A DNA stretch of 64,000 nucleotides. It comes from Cinclus cinclus (Eukaryota > Chordata > Aves > Passeriformes > Cinclidae). The stretch covers positions 3,947,201-4,011,200 of the forward strand of contig NC_085059.1 of assembly GCF_963662255.1 (NCBI RefSeq), written 5' to 3'. Below the pieces are notes generated by a model. It saw nothing but the letters and a program-made list of their open reading frames with translations, searched no databases and was not told the DNA's origin. The first letter of the stretch is position 1, and every line of letters starts with the position of its first letter. The position numbers were made by a program, and so were the translations under genes. Below, in pieces: positions 30,401 to 44,600 of the stretch.

Positions 30401-32197
30401 ACCTGCCAGAAGAGCTACAACTGTGGAGGGGGAAGCAGCAAACTCCCACCCCCAACACTGCTTTGGACTCCTTACCAGCTAAAACAGATCCCACTCCTGT
30501 GACTTTTTCCATTTTTTGTTAACCACAACTACCATCAATTTAAATCCATTGAAAACAAGATCACAGGAGGGGTTGCGTGGAAAGGAACCTTCAATCCCAC
30601 CCAGTGCAAGCTTTGCCATGGCAGGGACACCTGCCACTGTCCCACGCTGCTCCAGCCTGGCCTTGGGCACTGCCAGGGATCCAGGGGCAGCCACAGCTGC
30701 TCTGGGCACCCTGTGCCAGCCCTGCCCATCCTGCCAGGGAACACTTGCTGACCCATATCCCATCTGAAGCCGCTCCCAGTGCCAACAGGTGTCACTGCAT
30801 GGCCTTGGGATGATGGATCAAGAGAAAGCCCCAAACTTTGAGCAGAGCTCCCAGTGCCTGTGCTGGGGACATGCCACCCACCTGTCCCTCAAGCACTCAG
30901 CTGCCTCGCAGCCAGATGGAGTGTCCAACGGGTAAAGTACTCCCAGAGGATCAAACCCTGGTCACTGCACCAATGACAAGGTCTTTATTGGGAAAAGAAA
31001 TGTCGAAGCACAGCGACATTTCTTTTCCAAGCAGGAGACGCTGATCCTGTGCCGGCAGCGCAGGGATGCCGTGATTGCTGGTCCTCATTTCATGCCTTTA
31101 TCAGCTGCAGGGGCACCAGGACAGGCTGTGGTCTCCCAGGGCAGCTCTGAGTGACACTGCTGTCCCCACCAGCTGTCCCCAGCCCTGGGTGCTGCCACGT
31201 GCCCCAGCCTCTGCAGCCCAAAGCACCTGGAGATCCCCCCGAGCATCAGCGATCGGGGCCGCTGCAATCAGCCTGCTGACCCAAAACCTCAAGTGCTGCC
31301 ACAAGAAAAGCAGCTGATTCATTGATACCTCGGAATTTCATGTCTCAATGCAAGGACAGGAAGCACCCCTATGCCACCAAATCATTGCTAAGGGCTTGCA
31401 AGCCTCAACGCGGAGATTTCAGCGTTGGACACGCAGTCAGGGCAAGGGTAAATCCACACAGAAATGACTCAGAAATTCCAAAACACACATCATGTTGGTC
31501 TTGACGCCTTTCTTGTTGGCTCAAGGGCTGTTTCCGTGGGCCACGCTTGCACAGAAAGAAAGGAAGTGCAGCTGCTGAGGAACATCTCCATGCCCTCAGC
31601 AGGTTTTGGTGCCTTTGCTGCAGGGCCGCTCCTGTCAGAGCCCCCTCTCTGCTGCTGACGCCTTTGCTCTTGGGGACACCAGCCCAGGAACACCAGCAGG
31701 GCCCAGGGTTGGGTCACGGGGACCCCCCTGTGCACAGGGACTCCCAGCCCCGTGGCTGTGCCAGCACCCCCAGAAACACCAAGATCTGGCAGCACTTTGC
31801 TCCGCTGCTCTTTCCGCACACGGACCCATCTCCTTCCTTTGCCATCCCAGGAAAATTCAACCTCTACCTCAGCCAAAGATCATTTCCTACACATGCCTGA
31901 TCAGAAATGTTCTTCTGCACTTCCTCCACCAAAACCACCCCCGCATGCCCACAAGACATTCCAGGGCCATCGGGAAACCCTCCACAAACACTGCGCAGGC
32001 ACCCAGGACCACGGGCTTTCCATCTCTGCCATTCAGGCTCCCTGCGCTGCTCCTGGTCATTTTCTCCTCCTCTCTCCATAACTTTGGGAACCACAGAGCT
32101 CCCAGGCTTTGCCAATTCCCAAGGCCACTGCCATCCTTGACTTCTTGGACACCCCCAGGGCTGTGGACAGACACCCCTGTGTTTTCCCGCAGAAGAT
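27454..32197 (+). repeat. Array unit U4 (4744 bp)
   Basis: CR1(+) 27753-27887; CDS 28052-28576; AATAAA 28989-28994; arm L 29099-29263; CR1(-) 30569-30761; hairpin 30991-31028; arm R 31603-31771. It shares private variants with U7, for example CTACAACTGTGG near 30414 and 44645 where the others have CTACAGCTGTGG. Confidence 0.96.
28052..28576 (+). CDS. Acidic-repeat protein, copy 4 (174 codons, majority form)
   Basis: Seven repeats (three Gln/Tyr pairs and the Lys type), residues 94-170. The encoded protein is identical to that of copies 5, 7 and 8 and is the best reference for the family. If the 114-nt segment is spliced out, the product is 136 residues. Confidence 0.52.
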   Translation: MFLLPVLACPPLFVLCLGAELLLLPGLFLHFYCTINTNSMSAPVPVEVQCHPREGGSPECQGRLQPCGDGCWGQGPQVTLCCLMQTARDTVEDMEVDEQDDTEPMEVDEYDETEPMEVDEQDDTEPMEVDEYDETEPMEVDEQDDTEPMEVDEYDETEPMDVDEKDKEEPVILA

Positions 32198-35100
32198 GTT
32201 AAGAGCCAACAGGAAGCCACAAAGTTACTGAGGCTGCTAGATCACCTCCCCAAAAGAAAAAGCTGAAAAAGCTGTGGCTGCTGAGGAAGGGGAGGTGAAG
32301 CTTGTGTGGCAAGCTCAGAGCATATTCACAGTGAATGAAAGGTGGAAGAGGGAGGGTGACTCTTCCTCAGGAAGTCTACTGATGGGACAAGGGGGAATGG
32401 GATCAAACGGAAAGAGAGTTGGAAGAGATTTGATGCTGGAAAGAAGTTCTTTAATCTGAGGCTGCTTGTCCCTGACACAGGGAGCTGTGCACATGTGGGT
32501 GCCCCATCCCCAGCAACATCCAAGGCCACATTGGACAGGGTTGAAGTGCTGGGAGCTTGCTCAGGTTGGAACCAGATGATTTTTAGGGTCTCTTCCAAGC
32601 CAAACCACTCAAGGATTGGATGGTTCTATGGCATCCATCTCCAAGAGAGGAGTGGCCCTGAAGCTTCTGTGACATCACAGGGCCCAGAGTGCTCCAGGTG
32701 GAAGGTCCAGGGCCTGGAGACCAGCACAACAGACAGTTCACCTGCTGCCAGCACTCAGTTCTCCCCCACTCTTCTCTCTCTGCCACGGTGCCAAGATGTT
32801 CCTGCTGCCAGTACTCGCTTGTCCCCCGCTCTTCGTTCTCTGCCTTGGTGCTGAGCTGCTCCTGCTGCCGGGACTTTTCCTGCACTTCTACTGCACCATC
32901 AACACCAACAGCATGAGCGCTCCTGTCCCAGTGGAGGTACAGTGCCATCCCAGGGAGGGGGGCAGCCCTGAGTGCCAGGGCAGGCTGCAGCCCTGTGGGG
33001 ATGGATGCTGGGGACAGGGACCCCAAGTGACATTGTGCTGCCTCATGCAGACTGCCAGAGACACCGTTGAGGATATGGAGGTGGATGAGCAGGATGACAC
33101 CGAGCCCATGGAAGTGGACGAATATGATGAGACTGAGCCCATGGAAGTGGATGAGCAGGATGACACCGAGCCCATGGAAGTGGACGAATATGATGAGACT
33201 GAGCCCATGGAAGTGGATGAGCAGGATGACACCGAGCCCATGGAAGTAGATGAATATGATGAGACTGAGCCCATGGACGTCGATGAGAAGGACAAAGAAG
33301 AGCCCGTGATCCTGGCATGAGGATGGAGCCCCAGGAGCAGGACAACCTGATGCTCCCCTGCCCTGCCCACAGGCAGTGCCCAGCCTGGGGCGGGGCTGGC
33401 TGGCTCTCCTCAGGGACATGGTACTCAAGGAAGTCCTGCTCTGCTGCTTCCTTCCTTCCTTCCTTCCTTCCCTCCCAGACAGACAGGGATAATGGGCATC
33501 GATAGGGCCCCACTGTAAATATGTTCAGCATGTTCAAGGCTTTTTTTTATAGGAACAATTTGAAGATTGTTAGCCTAAAGGTCCCAGAATGTTAATCTAT
33601 AGCTTCTAGATTTTTACAGTATAAGTCCCAGATTGTTAACAGTATAGTCTTCCTTGTAAATATGTTCTAGAGACTGTTGTTGTTGTTGTTAGAAGTAAAT
33701 ATGTTCTTCAAATGTTTGGCTGAACTTTGTTCAATAAATACTATTTCTTATTAAAACCTCGCCTCTCTTTGCAATTCCTTTGGGCAACGTTTGCACAGTG
33801 CTGGTTTCCACTTGCTCATGGTTCCTGGGGCTGCAGGTCCCTGGGGGTGCTGGCACAGCCAGCCCTGGCTGGGAGTCCCTGTGCAGGGGGGTCCCACTGA
33901 GCCAGCACTGCTGTTCCTGGGGCACAGCAGTGTCCCCGAGGGCAAAGCTCTCACCAGCAGAGAGGGAGCTCTGACAGCAGCAGGCCCTGCAGCAACGCTA
34001 CCAAAGCAAAGGAAACCTCCTGACACCCTTCCTGCTGCGGCCACAGGGACTCCTGGGCAGGAGCCAGCATCAGGCACAGGGATGCAACATCCACCTCCAT
34101 GCTCTGAAGGTCTCGACAGCCTTGGCAAGTCTGGGACCTGCACCCGGGCTGCTGCAGGGGCTGATGTTTAAGGCTTGCAGCCTCCAAAGCCTCTGGGCTT
34201 TGCTTCCCCCGCTGCCTTCCATTGCCCTGTGCCCAGGATCCTCACCCTGCCCGTGTTCCTGCTGCTGCCAGCAGCCCCCAGAGCCCCTCACTCCCTGAGC
34301 ATCCCCATCACAGGGAGCACTGGCAAATCCCACACGCTTTGCAAAGCAAACTCCCCCACAGTAACCAAACCACTCTTTGGTCAGAGGGTGCCAAGGGGAA
34401 GCTCAGCAGCAGCTGCCGTTTAAAGCGTGCTTTCAAAAGTGGGTTCAGGCACTCTGGCAGTGCCTGCTGCGCAGCTGAGGCTGTGGGGACACAGCACTGG
34501 CTCAGGCCAGCCCTCAGCCCCTCACAGCTCATGCCAAGGGCCCAGCTCACAAAGCAGTTTCACACCACTTGCTGCAGCTATTTCAAAGGCCTAAATGTCA
34601 TTGGCAGGAGCCATTTAGTTGCCAACTCAGTGTCCGTGTCCTGGCAGGAGAAGCCACCAAGGGGCCTCTGCATGTGCACTCAGGGCACTTCCACTGCCAT
34701 CCCAAAGGGATCGCAAAGGACAGGGCTCTTCTTTCAGCACTGCTGAGCTCCTCACGCAGCATTGAAGTCTCAGGAAGAGACAAGAATTGAGTGCACCAGG
34801 GAAGCTGGCCTCCAAGAAAAGGCATCAATCCCACGGCCCACCCAAGCCAACGGCCTGCATGTCTGTACCTTCTCCTCCTTCTCTCTTCTCTGCTGTCACT
34901 TTGCCCCTTCTCTCTGTCCGGGAGCTTGGCCTCTCAGACAAATAAAAGATGTGCATCCTCACCTAGGCACGGCATAGATGTCTTACAGAATTGTCCCTTC
35001 TTCCCCGACAGCTGCAAATCCTACAGCTGCCAGACCTCATCCCTTGCTCCTAGAAAGGGAGACAAGACTTTCCATTCTAATCCATTGCCCAGCCCTAAGT

Positions 35101-36941
35101 CAACGACACAGTCAGTAGAAATAGCCGTGAAATCCCCGGCAGGAACCTGCCAGAAGAGCTACAGCTGTGGAGGGGGAAGCAGCAAACTCCCACCCCCAAC
35201 ACTGCTTTGGACTCCTTACCAGCTAAAACAGATCCCACTCCTGTGACTTTTTCCATTTTTTGTTAACCACAACTACCATCAATTTAAATCCATTGAAAAC
35301 AAGATCACAGGAGGGGTTGCGTGGAAAGGAACCTTCAATCCCACCCAGTGCAAGCTTTGCCATGGCAGGGACACCTGCCACTGTCCCACGCTGCTCCAGC
35401 CTGGCCTTGGGCACTGCCAGGGATCCAGGGGCAGCCACAGCTGCTCTGGGCACCCTGTGCCAGCCCTGCCCATCCTGCCAGGGAACACTTGCTGACCCAT
35501 ATCCCATCTGAAGCCGCTCCCAGTGCCAACAGGTGTCACTGCATGGCCTTGGGATGATGGATCAAGAGAAAGCCCCAAGCTTTGAGCAGAGTTCCCAGTG
35601 CCTGTGCTGGGGACGTGCCACCCACCTGCCCCTCAAGCACTCAGCTGCCTCGCAGCCAGATGGAGTGTCCAACGGGTAAAGCACTCCCAGAGGATCAAAC
35701 CCTGGTCACTGCACCAATGACAAGGTCTTTATTGGGAAAAGAAATGTCGAAGCACAGCGACATTTCTTTTCCAAGCAGGAGACGCTGATCCTGTGCCGGC
35801 AGCGCAGGGATGCCGTGATTGCTGGTCCTCATTTCATCCCTTTATCAGCTGCAGGGGCACCAGGACAGGCTGTGGTCTCCCAGGGCAGCTCTGAGTTACA
35901 CTGCTGTCCCCACCAGCTGTCCCCAGCCCTGGGTGCTGCCACGTGCCCCAGCCTCTGCAGCCCAAAGCACCTGGAGATCCCCCCGAGCATCAGCGATCGG
36001 GGCCGCTGCAATCAGCCTGCTGACCCAAAACCTCAAGTGCTGCCACAAGAAAAGCAGCTGATTCATTGATACCTCGGAATTTCATGTCTCAATGCAAGGA
36101 CAGGAAGCACCCCTATGCCACCAAATCATTGCTAAGGGCTTGCAAGCCTCAACGCGGAGATTTCAGCGTTGGACACGCAGTCAGGGCAAGGGTAAATCCA
36201 CACAGAAATGACTCAGAAATTCCAAAACACACATCATGTTGGTCTTGACGCCTTTCTTGTTGGCTCAAGGGCTGTTTCCGTGGGCCACGCTTGCACAGAA
36301 AGAAAGGAAGTGCAGCTGCTGAGGAACATCTCCATGCCCTCAGCAGGTTTTGGTGCCTTTGCTGCAGGGCCGCTCCTGTCAGAGCCCCCTCTCTGCTGCT
36401 GACACCTTTGCTCTTGGGGACACCAGCCCAGGAACACCAGCAGGGCCCAGGGTTGGGTCACGGGGACCCCCCTGTGCACAGGGACTCCCAGCCCCGTGGC
36501 TGTGCCAGCACCCCCAGAAACACCAAGATCTGGCAGCACTTTGCTCCGCTGCTCTTTCCGCACACGGACCCATCTCCTTCCTTTGCCATCCCAGGAAAAT
36601 TCAACCTCTACCTCAGCCAAAGATCATTTCCTACACATGCCTGATCAGAAATGTTCTTCTGCACTTCCTCCACCAAAACCACCCCCGCATGCCCACAAGA
36701 CATTCCAGGGCCATCGGGAAACCCTCCACAAACACTGCGCAGGCACCCAGGACCACGGGCTTTCCATCTCTGCCATTCAGGCTCCCTGCGCTGCTCCTGG
36801 TCATTTTCTCCTCCTCTCTCCATAACTTTGGGAACCACAGAGCTCCCAGGCTTTGCCAATTCCCAAGGCCACTGCCATCCTTGACTTCTTGGACACCCCC
36901 AGGGCTGTGGACAGACACCCCTGTGTTTTCCGGCAGAAGAT
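32198..36941 (+). repeat. Array unit U5 (4744 bp), mosaic
   Basis: CR1(+) 32497-32631; CDS 32796-33320; AATAAA 33733-33738; arm L 33843-34007; CR1(-) 35313-35505; hairpin 35735-35772; arm R 36347-36515. Up to about 35.5 kb it resembles U4. Beyond that it carries the U2 variants (GAGCAGAGTTCCC, GAGTTACAC, GGCAGAAG). A recombination junction is therefore likely between about 35,490 and 35,585. Confidence 0.96.
32796..33320 (+). CDS. Acidic-repeat protein, copy 5 (174 codons)
   Basis: The protein is identical to copy 4; the repeats span 33075-33305. The frame is intact. Confidence 0.5.
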   Translation: MFLLPVLACPPLFVLCLGAELLLLPGLFLHFYCTINTNSMSAPVPVEVQCHPREGGSPECQGRLQPCGDGCWGQGPQVTLCCLMQTARDTVEDMEVDEQDDTEPMEVDEYDETEPMEVDEQDDTEPMEVDEYDETEPMEVDEQDDTEPMEVDEYDETEPMDVDEKDKEEPVILA

Positions 36942-39900
36942 GTTAAGAGCCAACAGGAAGCCACAAAGTTACTGAGGCTGCTAGATCACCTCCCCAAAAG
37001 AAAAAGCTGAAAAAGCTGTGGCTGCTGAGGAAGGGGAGGTGAAGCTTGTGTGGCAAGCTCAGAGCATATTCACAGTGAATGAAAGGTGGAAGAGGGAGGG
37101 TGACTCTTCCTCAGGAAGTCTACTGATGGGACAAGGGGGAATGGGATCAAACGGAAAGAGAGTTGGAAGAGATTTGATGCTGGAAAGAAGTTCTTTAATC
37201 TGAGGCTGCTTGTCCCTGACACAGGGAGCTGTGCACATGTGGGTGCCCCATCCCCAGCAACATCCAAGGCCACATTGGACAGGGTTGAAGTGCTGGGAGC
37301 TTGCTCAGGTTGGAACCAGATGATTTTTAGGGTCTCTTCCAAGCCAAACCACTCAAGGACTTCATGGTTCTATGGCGTCCATCTCCAAGAGAGGAGTGGC
37401 CCTGAAGCTTCTGTGACATCACAGGGCCCAGAGTGCTCCAGGTGGAAGGTCCAGGGCCTGGAGACCAGCACAACAGACAGTTCACCTGCTGCCAGCACTC
37501 AGTTCTCCCCCACTCTTCTCTCTCTGCCACGGTGCCAAGATGTTCCTGCTGCCAGTACTCGCTTGTCCCCCGCTCTTGGTTCTCTGCCTTGGTGCTGAGC
37601 TGCTCCTGCTGCCGGGACTTTTCCTGCACTTCTACTGCACCATCAACACCAACAGCATGAGCGCTCCTGTCCCAGTGGAGGTACAGTGCCATCCCAGGGA
37701 GGGGGGCAGCCCTGAGTGCCAGGGCAGGCTGCAGCCCTGTGGGGATGGATGCTGGGGACAGGGACCCCAAGTGACATTGTGCTGCCTCATGCAGACTGCC
37801 AGAGACACCGTTGAGGATATGGAGGTGGATGAGCAGGATGACACGGAGCCCATGGAAGTGGACGAATATGATGAGACTGAGCCCATGGAAGTGGATGAGC
37901 AGGATGACACCGAGCCCATGGAAGTGGACGAATATGATGAGACTGAGCCCATGGAAGTGGATGAACAGGATGACACCGAGCCCATGGAAGTAGATGAATA
38001 TGATGAGACTGAGCCCATGGACGTCGATGAGAAGGACAAAGAAGAGCCCGTGATCCTGGCATGAGGATGGAGCCCCAGGAGCAGGACAACCTGATGCTCC
38101 CCTGCCCTGCCCACAGGCAGTGCCCAGCCTGGGGCGGGGTGGCTGGCTCTCCTCAGGGACATGGTACTCAAGGAAGTCCTGCTCTGCTGCTTCCTTCCTT
38201 CCTTCCTTCCTTCCCTCCCAGACTGACAGGGATAATGGGCATCGATAGGGCCCCACTGTAAATATGTTCAGCATGTTCAAGGCTTTTTTTTATAGGAACA
38301 ATTTGAAGATTGTTAGCCTAAAGGTCCCAGAATGTTAATCTATAGCTTCTAGATTTTTACAGTATAAGTCCCAGATTGTTAACAGTATAGTCTTCCTTGT
38401 AAATATGTTCTAGAGACTGTTGTTGCTGTTGTTAGAAGTAAATATGTTCTTCAAATGTTTGGCTGAACTTTGTTCAATAAATACTATTTCTTATTAAAAC
38501 CTCGCCTCTCTTTGCAATTCCTTTGGGCAACGTTTGCACAGTGCTGGTTTCCACTTGCTCATGGTTCCTGGGGCTGCAGGTCCCTGGGGGTGCTGGCACA
38601 GCCAGCCCTGGCTGGGAGTCCCTGTGCAGGGGGGTCCCACTGAGCCAGCACTGCTGTTCCTGGGGCACAGCAGTGTCCCCGAGGGCAAAGCTGTCACCAG
38701 CAGAGAGGGAGCTCTGACAGCAGCAGGCCCTGCAGCAACGCTACCAAAGCAAAGGAAACCTCCTGACACCCTTCCTGCTGCAGCCACAGGGACTCCTGGG
38801 CAGGAGCCAGCATCAGGCACAGGGATGCAACATCCACCTCCATGCTCTGAAGGTCTCGACAGCCTTGGCAAGTCTGGGACCTGCACCCGGGCTGCTGCAG
38901 GGGCTGATGTTTAAGGCTTGCAGCCTCCAAAGCCTCTGGGCTTTGCTTCCCCCGCTGCCTTCCATTGCCCTGTGCCCAGGATCCTCACCCTGCCCGTGTT
39001 CCTGCTGCTGCCAGCAGCCCCCAGAGCCCCTCACTCCCTGAGCATCCCCATCACAGGGAGCACTGGCAAATCCCACACGCTTTGCAAAGCAAACTCCCCC
39101 ACAGTAACCAAACCACTCTTTGGTCAGAGGGTGCCAAGGGGAAGCTCAGCACCAGCTGCTGTTTAAAGCATGCTTTCAAAAGTGGGTTCAGGCACTCTGG
39201 CAGTGCCTGCTGCACAGCTGAGGCTGTGGGGACACAGCACTGGCTCAGGCCAGCCCTCAGCCCCTCACAGCTCATGCCAAGGGCCCAGCTCACAAAGCAG
39301 TTTCACACCACTTGCTGCAGCTATTTCAAAGGCCTAAATGTCATTGGCAGGAGCCATTTAGTTGCCAACTCAGTGTCCGTGTCCTGGCACGAGAAGCCAC
39401 CAAGGGGCCTCTGCATGGGCACTCAGGGCACTTCCACTGCCATCCCAAAGGGATCGCAAAGGACAGGGCTCTTCTTTCAGCACTGCTGAGCTCCTCACGC
39501 AGCATTGAAGTCTCAGGAAGAGACAAGAATTGAGTGCACCAGGGAAGCTGGCCTCCAAGAAAAGGCATCAATCCCACGGCCCACCCAAGCCAACGGCCTG
39601 CATGTCTGTACCTTCTCCTCCTTCTCTCTTCTCTGCTGTCACTTTGCCCCTTCTCTCTGTCCGGGAGCTTGGCCTCTCAGACAAATAAAAGATGTGCATC
39701 CACACCTAGGCACGGCATAGATGGCTTACAGAATTGTCCCTTCTTCCCCGACAGCTGCAAATCCTACAGCTGCCAGACCTCATCCCTTGCTCCTAGAAAG
39801 GGAGACAAGACTTTCCATTCTAATCCATTGCCCAGCCCTAAGTCAACGACACAGTCAGTAGAAATAGCCGTGAAATCCCCGGCAGGAACCTGCCAGAAGA

Positions 39901-41684
39901 GCTACAGCTGTGGAGGGGGAAGCAGCAAACTCCCACCCCCACCACTGCTTTGGACTCCTTACCAGCTAAAACAGATCCCACTCCTGTGACTTTTTCCATT
40001 TTTTGTTAACCACAACTACCATCAATTTAAATCCATTGAAAACAAGATCACAGGAGGGGTTGCGTGGAAAGGAACCTTCAATCCCACCCAGTGCAAGCTT
40101 TGCCATGGCAGGGACACCTGCCACTGTCCCACGCTGCTCCAGCCTGGCCTTGGGCACTGCCAGGGATCCAGGGGCAGCCACAGCTGCTCTGGGCACCCTG
40201 TGCCAGCCCTGCCCATCCTGCCAGGGAACACTTCCTGACCCATATCCCATCTGAAGCCGCTCCCAGTGCCAACAGGTGTCACTGCATGGCCTTGGGATGA
40301 TGGATCAAGAGAAAGCCCCAAGCTTTGAGCAGAGTTCCCAGTGCCTGTGCTGGGGACGTGCCACCCACCTGCCCCTCAAGCACTCAGCTGCCTCGCAGCC
40401 AGATGGAGTGTCCAACGGGTAAAGTACTCCCAGAGGATCAAACCCTGGTCACTGCACCAATGACAAGGTCTTTATTGGGAAAAGAAATGTCGAAGCACAG
40501 CGACATTTCTTTTCCAAGCAGGAGACGCTGATCCTGTGCCGGCAGCGCAGGGATGCCGTGATTGCTGGTCCTCATTTCATGCCTTTATCAGCTGCAGGGG
40601 CACCAGGACAGGCTGTGGTCTCCCAGGGCAGCTCTGAGTGACACTGCTGTCCCCACCAGCTGTCCCCAGCCCTGGGTGCTGCCACGTGCCCCAGCCTCTG
40701 CAGCCCAAAGCACCTGGAGATCCCCCCGAGCATCAGCGATCGGGGCCGCTGCAATCAGCCTGCTGACCCAAAACCTCAAGTGCTGCCACAAGAAAAGCAG
40801 CTGATTCATTGATACCTCGGAATTTCATGTCTCAATGCAAGGACAGGAAGCACCCCTATGCCACCAAATCATTGCTAAGGGCTTGCAAGCCTCAACGCGG
40901 AGATTTCAGCGTTGGACACGCAGTCAGGGCAAGGGTAAATCCACACAGAAATGACTCAGAAATTCCAAAACACACATCATGTTGGTCTTGACGCCTTTCT
41001 TGTTGGCTCAAGGGCTGTTTCCGTGGGCCACGCTTGCACAGAAAGAAAGGAAGTGCAGCTGCTGAGGAACATCTCCATGCCCTCAGCAGGTTTTGGTGCC
41101 TTTGCTGCAGGGCCGCTCCTGTCAGAGCCCCCTCTCTGCTGCTGACACCTTTGCTCTTGGGGACACCAGCCCAGGAACACCAGCAGGGCCCAGGGTTGGG
41201 TCACGGGGACCCCCCTGTGCACAGGGACTCCCAGCCCCGTGGCTGTGCCAGCACCCCCAGAAACACCAAGATCTGGCAGCACTTTGCTCCGCTGCTCTTT
41301 CCGCACACGGACCCATCTCCTTCCTTTGCCATCCCAGGAAAATTCAACCTCTACCTCAGCCAAAGATCATTTCCTACACATGCCTGATCAGAAATGTTCT
41401 TCTGCACTTCCTCCACCAAAACCACCCCCGCATGCCCACAAGACATTCCAGGGCCATCGGGAAACCCTCCACAAACACTGCGCAGGCACCCAGGACCACG
41501 GGCTTTCCATCTCTGCCATTCAGGCTCCCTGCGCTGCTCCTGGTCATTTTCTCCTCCTCTCTCCATAACTTTGGGAACCACAGAGCTCCCAGGCTTTGCC
41601 AATTCCCAAGGCCACTGCCATCCTTGACTTCTTGGACACCCCCAGGGCTGTGGACAGACACCCCTGTGTTTTCCCGCAGAAGAT
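36942..41684 (+). repeat. Array unit U6 (4743 bp)
   Basis: CR1(+) 37241-37375; CDS 37540-38064; AATAAA 38476-38481; arm L 38586-38750; CR1(-) 40056-40248; hairpin 40478-40515; arm R 41090-41258. It is one base short because GGGGCTGGCTGG reads GGGGTGGCTGG near 38137, in the 3'UTR. Otherwise it is nearly the same as U3. Confidence 0.96.
37540..38064 (+). CDS. Acidic-repeat protein, copy 6 (174 codons)
   Basis: Same protein as copy 3, including Leu13. The 1-bp deletion that marks this unit lies after the stop and does not affect the frame. Confidence 0.5.
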   Translation: MFLLPVLACPPLLVLCLGAELLLLPGLFLHFYCTINTNSMSAPVPVEVQCHPREGGSPECQGRLQPCGDGCWGQGPQVTLCCLMQTARDTVEDMEVDEQDDTEPMEVDEYDETEPMEVDEQDDTEPMEVDEYDETEPMEVDEQDDTEPMEVDEYDETEPMDVDEKDKEEPVILA

Positions 41685-44600
41685 GTTAAGAGCCAACAGG
41701 AAGCCACAAAGTTACTGAGGCTGCTAGATCACCTCCCCAAAAGAAAAAGCTGAAAAAGCTGTGGCTGCTGAGGAAGGGGAGGTGAAGCTTGTGTGGCAAG
41801 CTCAGAGCATATTCACAGTGAATGAAAGGTGGAAGAGGGAGGGTGACTCTTCCTCAGGAAGTCTACTGATGGGACAAGGGGGAATGGGATCAAACGGAAA
41901 GAGAGTTGGAAGAGATTTGATGCTGGAAAGAAGTTCTTTAATCTGAGGCTGCTTGTCCCTGACACAGGGAGCTGTGCACATGTGGGTGCCCCATCCCCAG
42001 CAACATCCAAGGCCACATTGGACAGGGTTGAAGTGCTGGGAGCTTGCTCAGGTTGGAACCAGATGATTTTTAGGGTCTCTTCCAAGCCAAACCACTCAAG
42101 GATTGGATGGTTCTATGGCATCCATCTCCAAGAGAGGAGTGGCCCTGAAGCTTCTGTGACATCACAGGGCCCAGAGTGCTCCAGGTGGAAGGTCCAGGGC
42201 CTGGAGACCAGCACAACAGACAGTTCACCTGCTGCCAGCACTCAGTTCTCCCCCACTCTTCTCTCTCTGCCACGGTGCCAAGATGTTCCTGCTGCCAGTA
42301 CTCGCTTGTCCCCCGCTCTTCGTTCTCTGCCTTGGTGCTGAGCTGCTCCTGCTGCCGGGACTTTTCCTGCACTTCTACTGCACCATCAACACCAACAGCA
42401 TGAGCGCTCCTGTCCCAGTGGAGGTACAGTGCCATCCCAGGGAGGGGGGCAGCCCTGAGTGCCAGGGCAGGCTGCAGCCCTGTGGGGATGGATGCTGGGG
42501 ACAGGGACCCCAAGTGACATTGTGCTGCCTCATGCAGACTGCCAGAGACACCGTTGAGGATATGGAGGTGGATGAGCAGGATGACACCGAGCCCATGGAA
42601 GTGGACGAATATGATGAGACTGAGCCCATGGAAGTGGATGAGCAGGATGACACCGAGCCCATGGAAGTGGACGAATATGATGAGACTGAGCCCATGGAAG
42701 TGGATGAGCAGGATGACACCGAGCCCATGGAAGTAGATGAATATGATGAGACTGAGCCCATGGACGTCGATGAGAAGGACAAAGAAGAGCCCGTGATCCT
42801 GGCATGAGGATGGAGCCCCAGGAGCAGGACAACCTGATGCTCCCCTGCCCTGCCCACAGGCAGTGCCCAGCCTGGGGCGGGGCTGGCTGGCTCTCCTCAG
42901 GGACATGGTACTCAAGGAAGTCCTGCTCTGCTGCTTCCTTCCTTCCTTCCTTCCTTCCCTCCCAGACAGACAGGGATAATGGGCATCGATAGGGCCCCAC
43001 TGTAAATATGTTCAGCATGTTCAAGGCTTTTTTTTATAGGAACAATTTGAAGATTGTTAGCCTAAAGGTCCCAGAATGTTAATCTATAGCTTCTAGATTT
43101 TTACAGTATAAGTCCCAGATTGTTAACAGTATAGTCTTCCTTGTAAATATGTTCTAGAGACTGTTGTTGTTGTTGTTAGAAGTAAATATGTTCTTCAAAT
43201 GTTTGGCTGAACTTTGTTCAATAAATACTATTTCTTATTAAAACCTCGCCTCTCTTTGCAATTCCTTTGGGCAACGTTTGCACAGTGCTGGTTTCCACTT
43301 GCTCATGGTTCCTGGGGCTGCAGGTTCCTGGGGGTGCTGGCACAGCCAGCCCTGGCTGGGAGTCCCTGTGCAGGGGGGTCCCACTGAGCCAGCACTGCTG
43401 TTCCTGGGGCACAGCAGTGTCCCCGAGGGCAAAGCTCTCACCAGCAGAGAGGGAGCTCTGACAGCAGCAGGCCCTGCAGCAACGCTACCAAAGCAAAGGA
43501 AACCTCCTGACACCCTTCCTGCTGCGGCCACAGGGACTCCTGGGCAGGAGCCAGCATCAGGCACAGGGATGCAACATCCACCTCCATGCTCTGAAGGTCT
43601 CGACAGCCTTGGCAAGTCTGGGACCTGCACCCGGGCTGCTGCAGGGGCTGATGTTTAAGGCTTGCAGCCTCCAAAGCCTCTGGGCTTTGCTTCCCCCGCT
43701 GCCTTCCATTGCCCTGTGCCCAGGATCCTCACCCTGCCCGTGTTCCTGCTGCTGCCAGCAGCCCCCAGAGCCCCTCACTCCCTGAGCATCCCCATCACAG
43801 GGAGCACTGGCAAATCCCACACGCTTTGCAAAGCAAACTCCCCCACAGTAACCAAACCACTCTTTGGTCAGAGGGTGCCAAGGGGAAGCTCAGCAGCAGC
43901 TGCCGTTTAAAGCGTGCTTTCAAAAGTGGGTTCAGGCACTCTGGCAGTGCCTGCTGCGCAGCTGAGGCTGTGGGGACACAGCACTGGCTCAGGCCAGCCC
44001 TCAGCCCCTCACAGCTCATGCCAAGGGCCCAGCTCACAAAGCAGTTTCACACCACTTGCTGCAGCTATTTCAAAGGCCTAAATGTCATTGGCAGGAGCCA
44101 TTTAGTTGCCAACTCAGTGTCCGTGTCCTGGCAGGAGAAGCCACCAAGGGGCCTCTGCATGTGCACTCAGGGCACTTCCACTGCCATCCCAAAGGGATCG
44201 CAAAGGACAGGGCTCTTCTTTCAGCACTGCTGAGCTCCTCACGCAGCATTGAAGTCTCAGGAAGAGACAAGAATTGAGTGCACCAGGGAAGCTGGCCTCC
44301 AAGAAAAGGCATCAATCCCACGGCCCACCCAAGCCAACGGCCTGCATGTCTGTACCTTCTCCTCCTTCTCTCTTCTCTGCTGTCACTTTGCCCCTTCTCT
44401 CTGTCCGGGAGCTTGGCCTCTCAGACAAATAAAAGATGTGCATCCTCACCTAGGCACGGCATAGATGTCTTACAGAATTGTCCCTTCTTCCCCGACAGCT
44501 GCAAATCCTACAGCTGCCAGACCTCATCCCTTGCTCCTAGAAAGGGAGAGAAGACCTTCCATTCTAATCCATTGCCCAGCCCTAAGTCAACGACACAGTC